This document shows, one piece after another, positions 1 through 7,234 of a stretch of 40,227 nt of DNA; the first letter of the stretch is position 1; each line of letters starts with the position of its first letter. Position numbers and translations under genes: made by a program. The notes beneath the pieces are model-generated. The model ran no database searches. It saw nothing but the letters and a program-made list of their open reading frames with translations, and was not told the DNA's origin. The DNA is taken from positions 1-40,227 of the forward strand of contig CANHST010000003.1 in assembly GCA_947463235.1 (NCBI GenBank). The letters run 5' to 3'. The DNA is from Acidimicrobiaceae bacterium. Its GTDB lineage: Bacteria > Actinomycetota > Acidimicrobiia > Acidimicrobiales > Ilumatobacteraceae.

Positions 1-730
1 CGAATGCGTTCACACCCTCCTGCGGGTCGGGCGCAGCCGCCACTTCGCGAGCCCACGACTCGGCGAGTTCGGCAGGTACCGAACCGTGTGACAGCACGGC
101 AGCCACCATCTCCTTCGTGCCAGCCTGCGTGAGCAACGACCGCTCGGCCAACGTGGCGCAGAGTGCCACCACACGGCCCTCCACCGCGTCGGCTGGCAAC
201 AGTTCGTCGACCAGCCCAATGCGGTGCGCCTCGGCAGCATCGATGAGATCACCCGTGTAGAGCAGTCGCTTGGCCGCCGGGCCGAGCAAGCGAACCGCTC
301 GCTCCAGCGAGGCGGGCGGGTAGACGATGCCCAACTTCGAAGGGGTGATGCCGAACCGCGAACCCTCGGCAGCGATGCGGATGTCGCAGTCGATGGCCAG
401 CGCCGCGCCGCCGCCGATGCAGTCGCCCTGCACCACGGCCACCACGGGCTTGGGCAGCGCCGCCAAGGCGTGCTCCGCGGCCATGTTCACGTCCATGAAC
501 GACGGCGTGCCCTGCGGCCGCTCTGCGAGCAACTCGGTGATGTCGGCGCCTGCGCAGAAGTGCGCTCCGTCGCCGCGCAACAGCACCACACGAACCGCTG
601 GGTCGTGAGCCAACTGATGGCAGGCCGCTCCGAGTGCCACCCACATGTCGTAGGTGACCGCGTTGCGCTTGGCCGCCCGATCGAGCGTGATGGTGCCCAC
701 AGGCCCGTCCACCCTCACCTGAATGGTCAC
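1..730 (-). CDS. Enoyl-CoA hydratase/isomerase (crotonase) family protein, partial at 3' end
   Basis: Reading from a GTG at 728-730, 243 codons run off the left edge. The crotonase fold is clear: an oxyanion-hole segment HFCAGADITEL, then GDCIGGGAALAIDCDIRIAA, FGITPSKLGIVYPP and LLYTGDLIDAAEAHRIGLVDE. The last visible residues, QEGVNAF, match the usual C-terminal EGxxAF motif, so only about 10-20 residues are missing. Neither catalytic glutamate of rat crotonase is present: Glu144 aligns with Ala in GGGAALA and Glu164 falls in the TPSK segment. Simple enoyl-CoA hydration is therefore doubtful; the exact reaction is unknown. The GTG overlaps the TGA of the upstream hydrolase by four bases, so the two are probably co-translated. 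Family sure, substrate not. Confidence 0.88.
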   Translation of the reverse strand, partial: MTIQVRVDGPVGTITLDRAAKRNAVTYDMWVALGAACHQLAHDPAVRVVLLRGDGAHFCAGADITELLAERPQGTPSFMDVNMAAEHALAALPKPVVAVVQGDCIGGGAALAIDCDIRIAAEGSRFGITPSKLGIVYPPASLERAVRLLGPAAKRLLYTGDLIDAAEAHRIGLVDELLPADAVEGRVVALCATLAERSLLTQAGTKEMVAAVLSHGSVPAELAESWAREVAAAPDPQEGVNAF

Positions 731-1494
731 GCCCTGACCTGCGCCTCGAACTCGGCAACACGGGCGAGGAAACGGGCCGGGTCGACCAGATGCGGGTAGT
801 GACCGTGATCGGGCCACTGCTCCACCGTGGCCGTCGGTACGAGACCGGTGAGCCAATCGGCATAGCCGACGCCGGGGTCGATGCCATGCAGCGACAGGTA
901 CGGCACGGTGATGGCTCCTGCCAGGGCCACCACGGTGGCATCGAGTTCTTCCACGGTGCCGTGCAACACGCTGTCCCATGTGCCGAGCACGACTTCCTGA
1001 CGCGGTGCGCCGCGTAGGCGGTCGATGCGCTGCACCTCAGCTTCGGACAGCGGGCCGTTCATGAGACCGAACACCATGGCGATGGCCGCCTGGAACTCCT
1101 CCTGGGAGCCGGTGAGCATCGGCTCGAGCTGCAGCAGGCCGGCCTGGAAATCGGCCAACCGCAGCGGCTGGTCGATGTTCACAATGCCGACGCAGGGGGC
1201 CACCGCGGCGTATGCACTGGCCACGATGCCGCCCAGAGAATGACCGATGACCAACGGACGCTCCAACCCGAGGGCCTGCACCGTCTCGGCCACATCGGTG
1301 GCGTAGGTGATGGGATCGTATGGCGCCTCGATGTCGCTCTCGCCGTGGCCACGCAGGTCCACCGCGAGCACCTCGCGCCCTTCAGCGAGCGACGACAACA
1401 ACGGATGCCACATGCGCCTGTTCTCGGTAATGCCATGGATGAGCACAAGGGCCGGGTCACCAGAGCGGCCAATCAGTTCATGAGCAAGCTGCAT
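727..1494 (-). CDS. Alpha/beta hydrolase
   Basis: A 255-residue cytoplasmic alpha/beta-hydrolase without signal peptide. Visible landmarks are the oxyanion segment LIHGITENRRMW (about 18-29), the strand-4 motif DLRGHGESD (47-54), the nucleophile elbow GHSLGG with Ser86, a late Asp in SLHGIDPG, and the catalytic His in DHGHYPHLVDP (about 230-235). The substrate cannot be told from sequence. It overlaps the downstream crotonase gene by four bases, so the pair may act on one acyl or CoA-ester substrate (inference). The ATG at 1492-1494 lacks a Shine-Dalgarno sequence but has TAGCCT six bases upstream, which suits a leaderless transcript. Confidence 0.88.
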   Translation of the reverse strand: MQLAHELIGRSGDPALVLIHGITENRRMWHPLLSSLAEGREVLAVDLRGHGESDIEAPYDPITYATDVAETVQALGLERPLVIGHSLGGIVASAYAAVAPCVGIVNIDQPLRLADFQAGLLQLEPMLTGSQEEFQAAIAMVFGLMNGPLSEAEVQRIDRLRGAPRQEVVLGTWDSVLHGTVEELDATVVALAGAITVPYLSLHGIDPGVGYADWLTGLVPTATVEQWPDHGHYPHLVDPARFLARVAEFEAQVRA

Positions 1495-1500
1495 GTTCGT

Positions 1501-1506
1501 AGGCTA
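1501..1506 (-). promoter_or_regulatory. Putative -10 box TAGCCT (leaderless) for hydrolase 727-1494
   Basis: TAGCCT on the minus strand lies exactly six bases before the ATG, so transcription would begin at or next to the start codon. There is no Shine-Dalgarno sequence and no recognisable -35 box. Confidence 0.45.
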
Positions 1507-1516
1507 GGCCCACCGA

Positions 1517-1522
1517 TAGGCT
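1517..1522 (+). promoter_or_regulatory. Putative -10 box TAGGCT for lipoprotein 1554
   Basis: TAGGCT lies 31 bases before the ATG. This would give a leader of about 24 bases that contains the strong AGGAGGAG ribosome-binding site, unlike the leaderless divergent neighbour. Confidence 0.35.
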
Positions 1523-1553
1523 CCCCCGGAACCCCAATCCCAGGAGGAGTGCC

Positions 1554-1994
1554 ATGCGCACCCGACCCCTGTTCGTGGCGGCGGTAGCGATGGCATCCCT
1601 GCTCGCTGCATGCGGCAACGACTCCAGCACCTCGAAGCCCGCCGACACTTCTGCGGCTGGCGGCAGCACCGGCAGCGCGTTCTGCACCTTGAACTCCGAG
1701 CTCGCCAACGCGCCGTCGCCCTTCGCCAACCAGAGCTCGGTGGCCGCCGATTTCGAGAAGTTCTTCAACGAGGTCATCAAGCCCGGCGTCGCCAAGCTGC
1801 AGGCTGCGGCGCCAGCCGAGATCAAGGCCGACATGGACACTCTCGCCGAGGGCTACACCGCGCTCGCCGACCGGTTTGCAGCGCTCGGCTTCGACCCGGC
1901 GAAGGCATCCACCGACACTGCGCTGATACAGCTCGGCAACGTGCAGAAGTACAACGACGCCAGCACCGCGATCAACACCTTCTGCGGTGTCTGA
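1554..1994 (+). CDS. Small putative lipoprotein, function unknown
   Basis: A 146-residue protein with a short basic N-terminus, a hydrophobic stretch and a lipobox LAAC whose Cys20 should be lipidated; it is followed by a Ser/Thr/Gly-rich linker to about residue 38. The mature part looks alpha-helical and acidic and has two cysteines, one early (SAFCTLN) and one at the very end (NTFCGV), which could form a disulfide outside the membrane. I recognise no family. The start is well supported by AGGAGGAG about five bases upstream. It stands alone: the next gene has its own operator-like region. A surface-anchored small helical protein is the most that can be said. Confidence 0.8.
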   Translation: MRTRPLFVAAVAMASLLAACGNDSSTSKPADTSAAGGSTGSAFCTLNSELANAPSPFANQSSVAADFEKFFNEVIKPGVAKLQAAAPAEIKADMDTLAEGYTALADRFAALGFDPAKASTDTALIQLGNVQKYNDASTAINTFCGV

Positions 1995-2013
1995 CCACCC
2001 ATCGGCGCATCGA

Positions 2014-2047
2014 CTACGATTGTCGTAGGTTTTTCCTACGACAATCG
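2014..2047 (+). promoter_or_regulatory. Palindromic operator-like element over the aminotransferase promoter
   Basis: A perfect 13-bp inverted repeat (arms 2017-2029 and 2035-2047, T5 between them) sits directly before the aminotransferase start. The hexamer CTACGA occurs at 2014-2019 and 2036-2041, and inverted (TCGTAG) at 2023-2028, so three half-sites alternate. A -10-like TAGGTT (2026-2031) lies inside the palindrome and the ribosome-binding GGAG (2047-2050) touches its end. Dyad symmetry around an AT-rich centre is typical of Lrp/AsnC operators, and such a regulator is encoded in the same operon, so autoregulation is likely. A terminator for the upstream lipoprotein is less likely: the T-tract is in the loop, not after the stem. 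Confidence 0.65.
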
Positions 2048-2055
2048 GAGCCATC

Positions 2056-3426
2056 ATGACCTCGCTCTCCGAGCAGGCACAGCGCCACCTCTGGATGCAT
2101 TTCACCAACCTCGGTTCGTTCGCCGATCACGAGGTTCCCGTCATCGCCCGCGGTGAGGGTTGCTACGTCTACGACCAGCACGGCAAGCGCTATCTCGACG
2201 GCCTGTCGGGTCTCTTCACGGTGCAGGTCGGCCACGGCCGAACCGAACTGGCCGAGGCCGCTCGCCACCAGGCGGAGACGCTGGGCTACTTCCCCATCTG
2301 GTCGTTCGCCCATGAGCCTGCGATCACCCTTGCCGCACGGCTGGCCGAGTATGCCCCCGGCGACCTGAACCGCGTGTTCTTCACCCCCACCGGCGGCGAC
2401 GCCGTGGAGACCGCTATCAAGCTGTCGAGGCAGTACTGGAAACTCAAGGGGCAACACAGCCGCACGAAGGTGATCTCTCGCTACCTCGCCTACCACGGCA
2501 CCTCGATCGGCGCACTCAGTCTCACCGGCGTGCCCGCCATCAAGACCCCGTTCGAGCCGCTGATGCCGGGTGCCATCAAGGTGCAGACGCCGTACCGATA
2601 TCGCTGCAACGACTGCATGGGGCAGAGCGCATGCACCCTGCGGTGCGCCGACGATCTGGCGCTGCGGATCGAGATGGAAGGCCCCGACACCGTGGCGGCA
2701 GTCTTCATGGAACCGGTCCAGAACACCGGCGGCGCGTTCACCCCACCGGAGGGCTACTGGAAGCGCGTGCGCGAGATCTGCGACGAGTACGACGTGCTGC
2801 TGGTGAGCGACGAAGTGATCAGTGCCTTCGGCCGCTTCGGCGAGATGTTCGGCAGCGTGCGCTACGGCTACCAGCCCGACATGATCACCTTCGCCAAGGG
2901 GGTCACCAGTGGCTACGCAGCGCTGGGCGGCGTGATGGTGAGCGATCGACTGGCCGAGCCATTCCTGGCCGACACGAACACGTTCCTGCAGGGGCAGACC
3001 TTCGGTGCGCACCCGGTGAGTTGCGCGGTCGCCAATGCGAACCTCGACATCTTCGAGCGGGAAGACATCTGCGGACATGTCCGCTCCAACGAGGGTCGCT
3101 TCAAGGCGCTCATCGATGGGCTCCGCGACATTCCACTGGTGGGCGATGTGCGCGGCGACGGCTACTTCCTCGCCATCGAACTCGTCACCGATCAGGCATC
3201 GCGGGGCGTGTTCAGCGACGAACAGGCGAACCGACTGCTGCGCGGCTACCTCTCCCCTCGCCTCTACGAGGCGGGCCTCATCTGCCGCGCCGACGATCGC
3301 GCCGAGCCCGTCATCACGCTGTCACCACCGCTGATCGCCGGCGATGAAGAGTTCGATTTCATCGAGCGCACGTTGCGCAGGGTGCTCACCGATGCCAGTC
3401 ACGAGTTCGCGAAGCGTGATGCGTGA
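2056..3426 (+). CDS. Class III (omega) aminotransferase, PLP-dependent
   Basis: A 456-residue fold-type I aminotransferase of class III, which moves amino groups from omega-amino acids or amines to a keto acid. Key sites: TPTGGDAVETAIKL, which binds cofactor phosphate; Asp252 in SDEVISAFGRFG, which contacts the pyridine nitrogen; and Lys281 in TFAKGVTSGY, the Schiff-base lysine. Length is normal for the family. The substrate is not fixed by sequence; beta-alanine, putrescine or GABA types are all possible. A loop at 184-197 has four cysteines spaced C-x2-C-x5-C-x3-C. The start has GGAG six bases upstream. The stop overlaps the following regulator gene, and the Lrp-type regulator next door suggests control by an amino acid or amine. 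Confidence 0.93.
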   Translation: MTSLSEQAQRHLWMHFTNLGSFADHEVPVIARGEGCYVYDQHGKRYLDGLSGLFTVQVGHGRTELAEAARHQAETLGYFPIWSFAHEPAITLAARLAEYAPGDLNRVFFTPTGGDAVETAIKLSRQYWKLKGQHSRTKVISRYLAYHGTSIGALSLTGVPAIKTPFEPLMPGAIKVQTPYRYRCNDCMGQSACTLRCADDLALRIEMEGPDTVAAVFMEPVQNTGGAFTPPEGYWKRVREICDEYDVLLVSDEVISAFGRFGEMFGSVRYGYQPDMITFAKGVTSGYAALGGVMVSDRLAEPFLADTNTFLQGQTFGAHPVSCAVANANLDIFEREDICGHVRSNEGRFKALIDGLRDIPLVGDVRGDGYFLAIELVTDQASRGVFSDEQANRLLRGYLSPRLYEAGLICRADDRAEPVITLSPPLIAGDEEFDFIERTLRRVLTDASHEFAKRDA

Positions 3427-3878
3427 TGAACATCGCTCAACTCGACGACAAAGACCGAGCAATCATCGAACTGCTGCAGGGCGACGGCAGGATGCCCTTC
3501 ACCAAGGTGGCGGCCGAGGTGGGTCTCACCGAGGGTGCCATCCGCCAGCGCGTGCAGCGTCTCACCGACCAGGGCGTGATGCAGATCGTCGCGGTCACCG
3601 ACCCCATGTCGGTTGGCGTGCGACGTGTGGCGATGATCGGCGCTCGGGTGCACGGTGATGCCGAAGCCACTGCAACCCAGTTGGCCGAGATGCCCGAAGT
3701 GGAGTACCTGGTGGCCACCACCGGCCGATACGACCTGATGTTCGAAGTGGTGGCCGACGACGACGCTCACCTGATGGTGTTGCTCAGTGCGCTGCGGTCT
3801 CGCCCCGACATCGTGGAGGTGGAGGCGTTCTCCTGCCTCAAGTTGTTCAAGCAGGTTTTCAGCTGGGGAGCGCGATGA
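3426..3878 (+). CDS. Lrp/AsnC family transcriptional regulator
   Basis: About 150 residues with the two standard parts: an N-terminal winged helix-turn-helix (LDDKDRAIIELLQGDGRM, then KVAAEVGLTEGAIRQRVQRL) and a C-terminal RAM ligand-binding domain (YLVATTGRYDLMFEVVADD onward) that forms dimers or octamers and binds an amino acid or related small molecule. The start is either the ATG at 3426, which shares one base with the aminotransferase stop, or a GTG at 3423 (four-base overlap); both imply translational coupling. The likely target is the palindrome at 2014-2047. Being placed second in its own operon fits local autoregulation. The effector is unknown but plausibly the aminotransferase substrate. 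Confidence 0.93.
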   Translation: MNIAQLDDKDRAIIELLQGDGRMPFTKVAAEVGLTEGAIRQRVQRLTDQGVMQIVAVTDPMSVGVRRVAMIGARVHGDAEATATQLAEMPEVEYLVATTGRYDLMFEVVADDDAHLMVLLSALRSRPDIVEVEAFSCLKLFKQVFSWGAR

Positions 3879-4798
3879 TGCAGTCCATGCTGTCCGTACA
3901 TCCCGAAGTCGCCGCCGCCCTCGCCGAAGGACGACCCGTAGTCGCGCTCGAGAGCACCATCATCAGCCACGGCCTTCCGTTCCCGCAGAACGTGGAGATG
4001 GCCACCGAAGTGGAAGGCATCGTGCGCGCACACGGAGCAGTGCCGGCCACCATCGCCGTCATTGACGGCGTGTGCACCATCGGGCTGTCGGCCGAACAAC
4101 TGCATCAACTGGCCACCGAGGCTGACGTACTGAAAGCCACCACGCGCGACCTCCCGTGGTTGATGGCCTCAGGCCGCACCGGAGCCACCACCGTGGCGGC
4201 AACGATGAAACTCGCCGCCCTGACGGGTATTCGCGTGTTCGCCACTGGAGGCATCGGTGGCGTGCATCGCGGCGCTGCCGAGAGCTTCGACATCTCGGCC
4301 GATCTCACCGAGATGGCCGTCACACCTGTTGCAGTGGTGTCAGCCGGTGTGAAGAGCATCCTCGACATCGGCCTCACGCTCGAACGCATGGAAACCCTCG
4401 GGGTGCCCGTAGTGGTGAATGGCAGCGACGAGTTCCCGTCGTTCTACAGCCGCACGAGCGGCCACGCTGCGCCTCGTCGTCTGGATGGCGCACCCCAGTT
4501 GGCCCGCTACCTCCACGCAACGTGGAACGAACTCGGCCTCACCACCGGCATCAGCATCGCCAACCCCATTCCCACCGAGCATGAGGTGCCCGCGCACGAG
4601 ATCGCCGGTGCCATCGACGCCGCGCTCCAGGAGCTGCACGAACAGGGCATCGCCGGCCAGGACGTGACGCCATTCCTGCTGAAGGCCGTCGTGGAACACA
4701 CGGGCGGCGCCAGCCTCGCCGCAAACCTGGCCCTGGTGAAGAACAACGCCGCCACAGCAGCAGACATCGCGGTCGAGTACGCCAGACTGCAGGGATGA
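3875..4798 (+). CDS. psuG: Pseudouridine-5'-phosphate glycosidase
   Basis: A 307-residue member of the PsuG/YeiN/IndA family, which reversibly cleaves pseudouridine 5'-phosphate into uracil and ribose 5-phosphate. Family signatures run the whole length: VALESTIISHGLPFP with Glu26, TGGIGGVHRG, SAGVKSILDI with Lys160 (the equivalent of E. coli Lys166, which forms the covalent ribose adduct), and the C-terminal KNNAATAADIA with Asn290/291. Length is normal. The ATGA overlap with the Lrp gene marks co-translation. No pseudouridine kinase (PsuK, PfkB family) or nucleoside transporter is next to it, although both usually accompany psuG, so substrate supply must come from elsewhere or the enzyme serves another C-nucleoside phosphate. 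Confidence 0.95.
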   Translation: MMQSMLSVHPEVAAALAEGRPVVALESTIISHGLPFPQNVEMATEVEGIVRAHGAVPATIAVIDGVCTIGLSAEQLHQLATEADVLKATTRDLPWLMASGRTGATTVAATMKLAALTGIRVFATGGIGGVHRGAAESFDISADLTEMAVTPVAVVSAGVKSILDIGLTLERMETLGVPVVVNGSDEFPSFYSRTSGHAAPRRLDGAPQLARYLHATWNELGLTTGISIANPIPTEHEVPAHEIAGAIDAALQELHEQGIAGQDVTPFLLKAVVEHTGGASLAANLALVKNNAATAADIAVEYARLQG

Positions 4799-6771
4799 GA
4801 CGCCTCGCCGCCCTGGCCGCCGCCGCCCTACTGATCGCCGCCTGTTCGAACGACTCCACCGCGTCGCCCAGCACATCGCCCACCACCGACGCTGCCACCA
4901 CCACGGTGGCTGCCAGCACCACCACGGTGCCGGAGTCCACCACCACGACGGTCGCACCTGTCACGTACGCCGCCACGATCGACGAACTGTTGGCAATGCC
5001 CCGGCCCATCGTGCTGGCCCACACCGGCGGCGAGGACAACTTCCCCGCCAGCACGCTGTTCTCCTTTGGCGAGAGCGTGAAGGCCGGCGTGGACATGCTC
5101 GACCTCAACGTGCAACTCACCAAGGACGGCGTGCTGCTGGTGCAGCACGACGACACAGTCGACCGCAACACCGACAGCACGGGCAAGGTGGCCGACCTCA
5201 CGTTCGACGAGATCAACCGGCTCGACGGCGCCTACTGGTTCGCCACCGACTGCGCCGACTGCCACGACAAGGCCGAAGCCGATTACCTGTACCGCGGCAT
5301 GCGCACCGGCGACAAGGAGCCACCCGCCGGCTACACACCCGACGACTTTGCGCTGCCGTCGTTCCGCCAGCTCGTGGAGAAGTTCCCCACCATCCCGCTG
5401 AACATCGAGATCAAGGGCGAGGGCGACGTCGCCAAGCGCGCCGCAGATGTGCTGAAGAAGGAACTCGCCGAACTCGGGCGCAACGAAGCCAGCGTCGTGG
5501 CCTCGTTCCAGGACGACATCGTGAGCTACTTCCACCAGATCGCACCCGATGTGGAGGTGTCGCCCGGTCTCAACGTGCTCACTGCGTACGTGCTCGATCA
5601 CACGCCGGTGCCCGACGGTATGCGCATTCTGCAGCTGCCGCCGGAGTACTCCGGGCTCACGGTCATCACCCCGCAGCTGATGGTCGATGCCGCAAAGGCG
5701 GGCTACCCGATCTGGATCTGGCCCAACAAGCGTGAGCTGGAGAACCTGGCCTCGTATCGCGATTTCCTCGCCGAGGGTATCGCTGGCTTGAACATCAACT
5801 TCCCCGCCCAGGGCGTGCAGGCGGTGCAGGAGTACGTGGCAGCAAAGTCGGTGCAGACCAGCGCATCGAAGGGCTGCGGCGCCACGCCGGCGGCGCCCGG
5901 CACCTACCCGGGAACGCTGTCGGCAGCGGGCCTCGACGGCACGTTCGACACCTACCTACCCACCGCCTACGACGGCGGCACCCCGCTGCCCCTGGTGATG
6001 GCCCTGCACGGGTACACACAGACGCCTGCTCTCCTGGCTACCCAGACCGACCTGCCGGCGCGTGGCGATCGTTATCGGTTCATCACCGTCGCCCCCGACA
6101 TCACCCGTCCTGTGGCTCGATGGGACACTGCGCTCGATAGCGCCGACGTGCAATGGATCAGCGCACTACTCGACGAGGTGGAGGCCACCCACTGCATCGA
6201 CACCAACCGCGTGTACGTGACGGGCATGTCGAACGGGGCGATGATGACATCCACGCTGGCATGCGTGCTCGCAGATCGCTTCGCTGCGGCAGCCCCGGTG
6301 GCTGGGGTGCGCGACCCGAAGGGGTGCGCTCCCACTCGGCCGATCTCCCTGCTTGCATTCCACGGCACCGAGGATCCCTATGTGGCCTACACCGGCGGCC
6401 TGGGCCCCAAGGCGCTGGAGTTGCCCGCGCCCGATGGCAACGGCACCATCGGCGATCTGATGGACGCCGACCCGACGTTGCAGGACCCGGCTGATGCAGT
6501 TGGCGTGCCCGACCGGATGGCGGCATGGGCAGAGCGCAATGGGTGCACCGACTCGGCAACGGGCGACGACATCGGCGACGTGACCCCACAGGAGTGGACA
6601 TGCCCCGACGGCGTCGCCACGCAGTTGTACACCGTGAACGGTGGCGGTCATTCGTGGCCGGGTAGCGCCTTCGACGTCGCCATTCCCGACATGCTCGGCG
6701 CCACCACCACGGCCATCGATGCCACCACGCTCATGTGGCAGTTCTTCCAGTCGCACCCGCTCGCGGGCTGA
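4795..6771 (+). CDS. Two-domain lipoprotein: GDPD-like domain fused to a feruloyl-esterase/PHB-depolymerase-like esterase
   Basis: A 658-residue lipoprotein: lipobox with Cys17, then a Thr/Ser-rich linker to about residue 60. Residues about 70-350 resemble glycerophosphodiester phosphodiesterase: His76 (AHTGG, where the family has HRG), LTKDGV, and His118 followed by VDRNTDSTG. The acidic metal-ligand motif ExD is changed to Asp103-x-Asn105. Residues about 362-655 are an LpqC/feruloyl-esterase type alpha/beta hydrolase with Ser479 in GMSNGA, Asp527 in HGTEDP and His619 in GGGHSW; this triad is intact. The first domain may bind rather than cleave, while the second should hydrolyse an ester outside the cell. 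The start shares ATGA with psuG. Domain calls are good; substrates are unknown. Confidence 0.88.
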   Translation: MRRLAALAAAALLIAACSNDSTASPSTSPTTDAATTTVAASTTTVPESTTTTVAPVTYAATIDELLAMPRPIVLAHTGGEDNFPASTLFSFGESVKAGVDMLDLNVQLTKDGVLLVQHDDTVDRNTDSTGKVADLTFDEINRLDGAYWFATDCADCHDKAEADYLYRGMRTGDKEPPAGYTPDDFALPSFRQLVEKFPTIPLNIEIKGEGDVAKRAADVLKKELAELGRNEASVVASFQDDIVSYFHQIAPDVEVSPGLNVLTAYVLDHTPVPDGMRILQLPPEYSGLTVITPQLMVDAAKAGYPIWIWPNKRELENLASYRDFLAEGIAGLNINFPAQGVQAVQEYVAAKSVQTSASKGCGATPAAPGTYPGTLSAAGLDGTFDTYLPTAYDGGTPLPLVMALHGYTQTPALLATQTDLPARGDRYRFITVAPDITRPVARWDTALDSADVQWISALLDEVEATHCIDTNRVYVTGMSNGAMMTSTLACVLADRFAAAAPVAGVRDPKGCAPTRPISLLAFHGTEDPYVAYTGGLGPKALELPAPDGNGTIGDLMDADPTLQDPADAVGVPDRMAAWAERNGCTDSATGDDIGDVTPQEWTCPDGVATQLYTVNGGGHSWPGSAFDVAIPDMLGATTTAIDATTLMWQFFQSHPLAG

Positions 6772-6777
6772 CCTTCC

Positions 6778-7230
6778 CTAGACCGCAGCGGCCAACCGCT
6801 CCAGGGTCTGCTCCATGTTCGCCCGGTTGTGATTCGCCCGATCGGGCACGCCCAGTGCCATACCGGTGAGCTTGCCGATCACCGCGTTGCGATGGTCGTC
6901 CCAGTATTGGGTGACCTTCGTGCCGCCGTCGACGGCTTCGAGCAAGAAGCCCCACCCCGCCACCTTGAAGATTTCGGCCTTCACGTCGAACGCGAACTCC
7001 ACACCGGGCTCAGCTGTGGTGACGGTGCTGATCGTCTTCCACTTCTTCTTGCCCAGATGGTTGGCGCCCTTGAACTTGGCCCCCACTGCAGGGCCGGTGG
7101 CACCCTTCACCCACGCGCCGCCGTCGTTCTCCGGCGACCACTCCCCCATGCGGGGCAGGTCGCTCACCAACGCGTAGACGCGATCCGGGGTGGCGGCGAC
7201 GACTTTGACCACTTCGATCTGATGGCTCAT
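6778..7230 (-). CDS. SRPBCC (START-like) family protein
   Basis: A 150-residue protein beginning MSHQIEVVKVVAATPDRVY, the usual first strand and helix of polyketide-cyclase/START-like SRPBCC proteins, followed by RMGEWSPEN and a long run of beta strands (KKWKTISTVTTAEPGVEFAF) that form the helix-grip cavity for a hydrophobic ligand. There is no signal peptide. I chose the ATG at 7228-7230 because the 26 residues upstream in frame do not look like protein and would overlap cofE. The gene starts four bases after cofE ends and finishes six bases from the convergent lipoprotein gene. Ligand unknown; a cofE functional link is only suggested by position. Confidence 0.85.
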   Translation of the reverse strand: MSHQIEVVKVVAATPDRVYALVSDLPRMGEWSPENDGGAWVKGATGPAVGAKFKGANHLGKKKWKTISTVTTAEPGVEFAFDVKAEIFKVAGWGFLLEAVDGGTKVTQYWDDHRNAVIGKLTGMALGVPDRANHNRANMEQTLERLAAAV

Positions 7231-7234
7231 TGCG

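Noticed and set aside
249-941. A 230-codon minus-strand frame over the crotonase/hydrolase junction
   Set aside because: It is out of frame with both genes, which have clear family motifs and a four-base overlap in this region.
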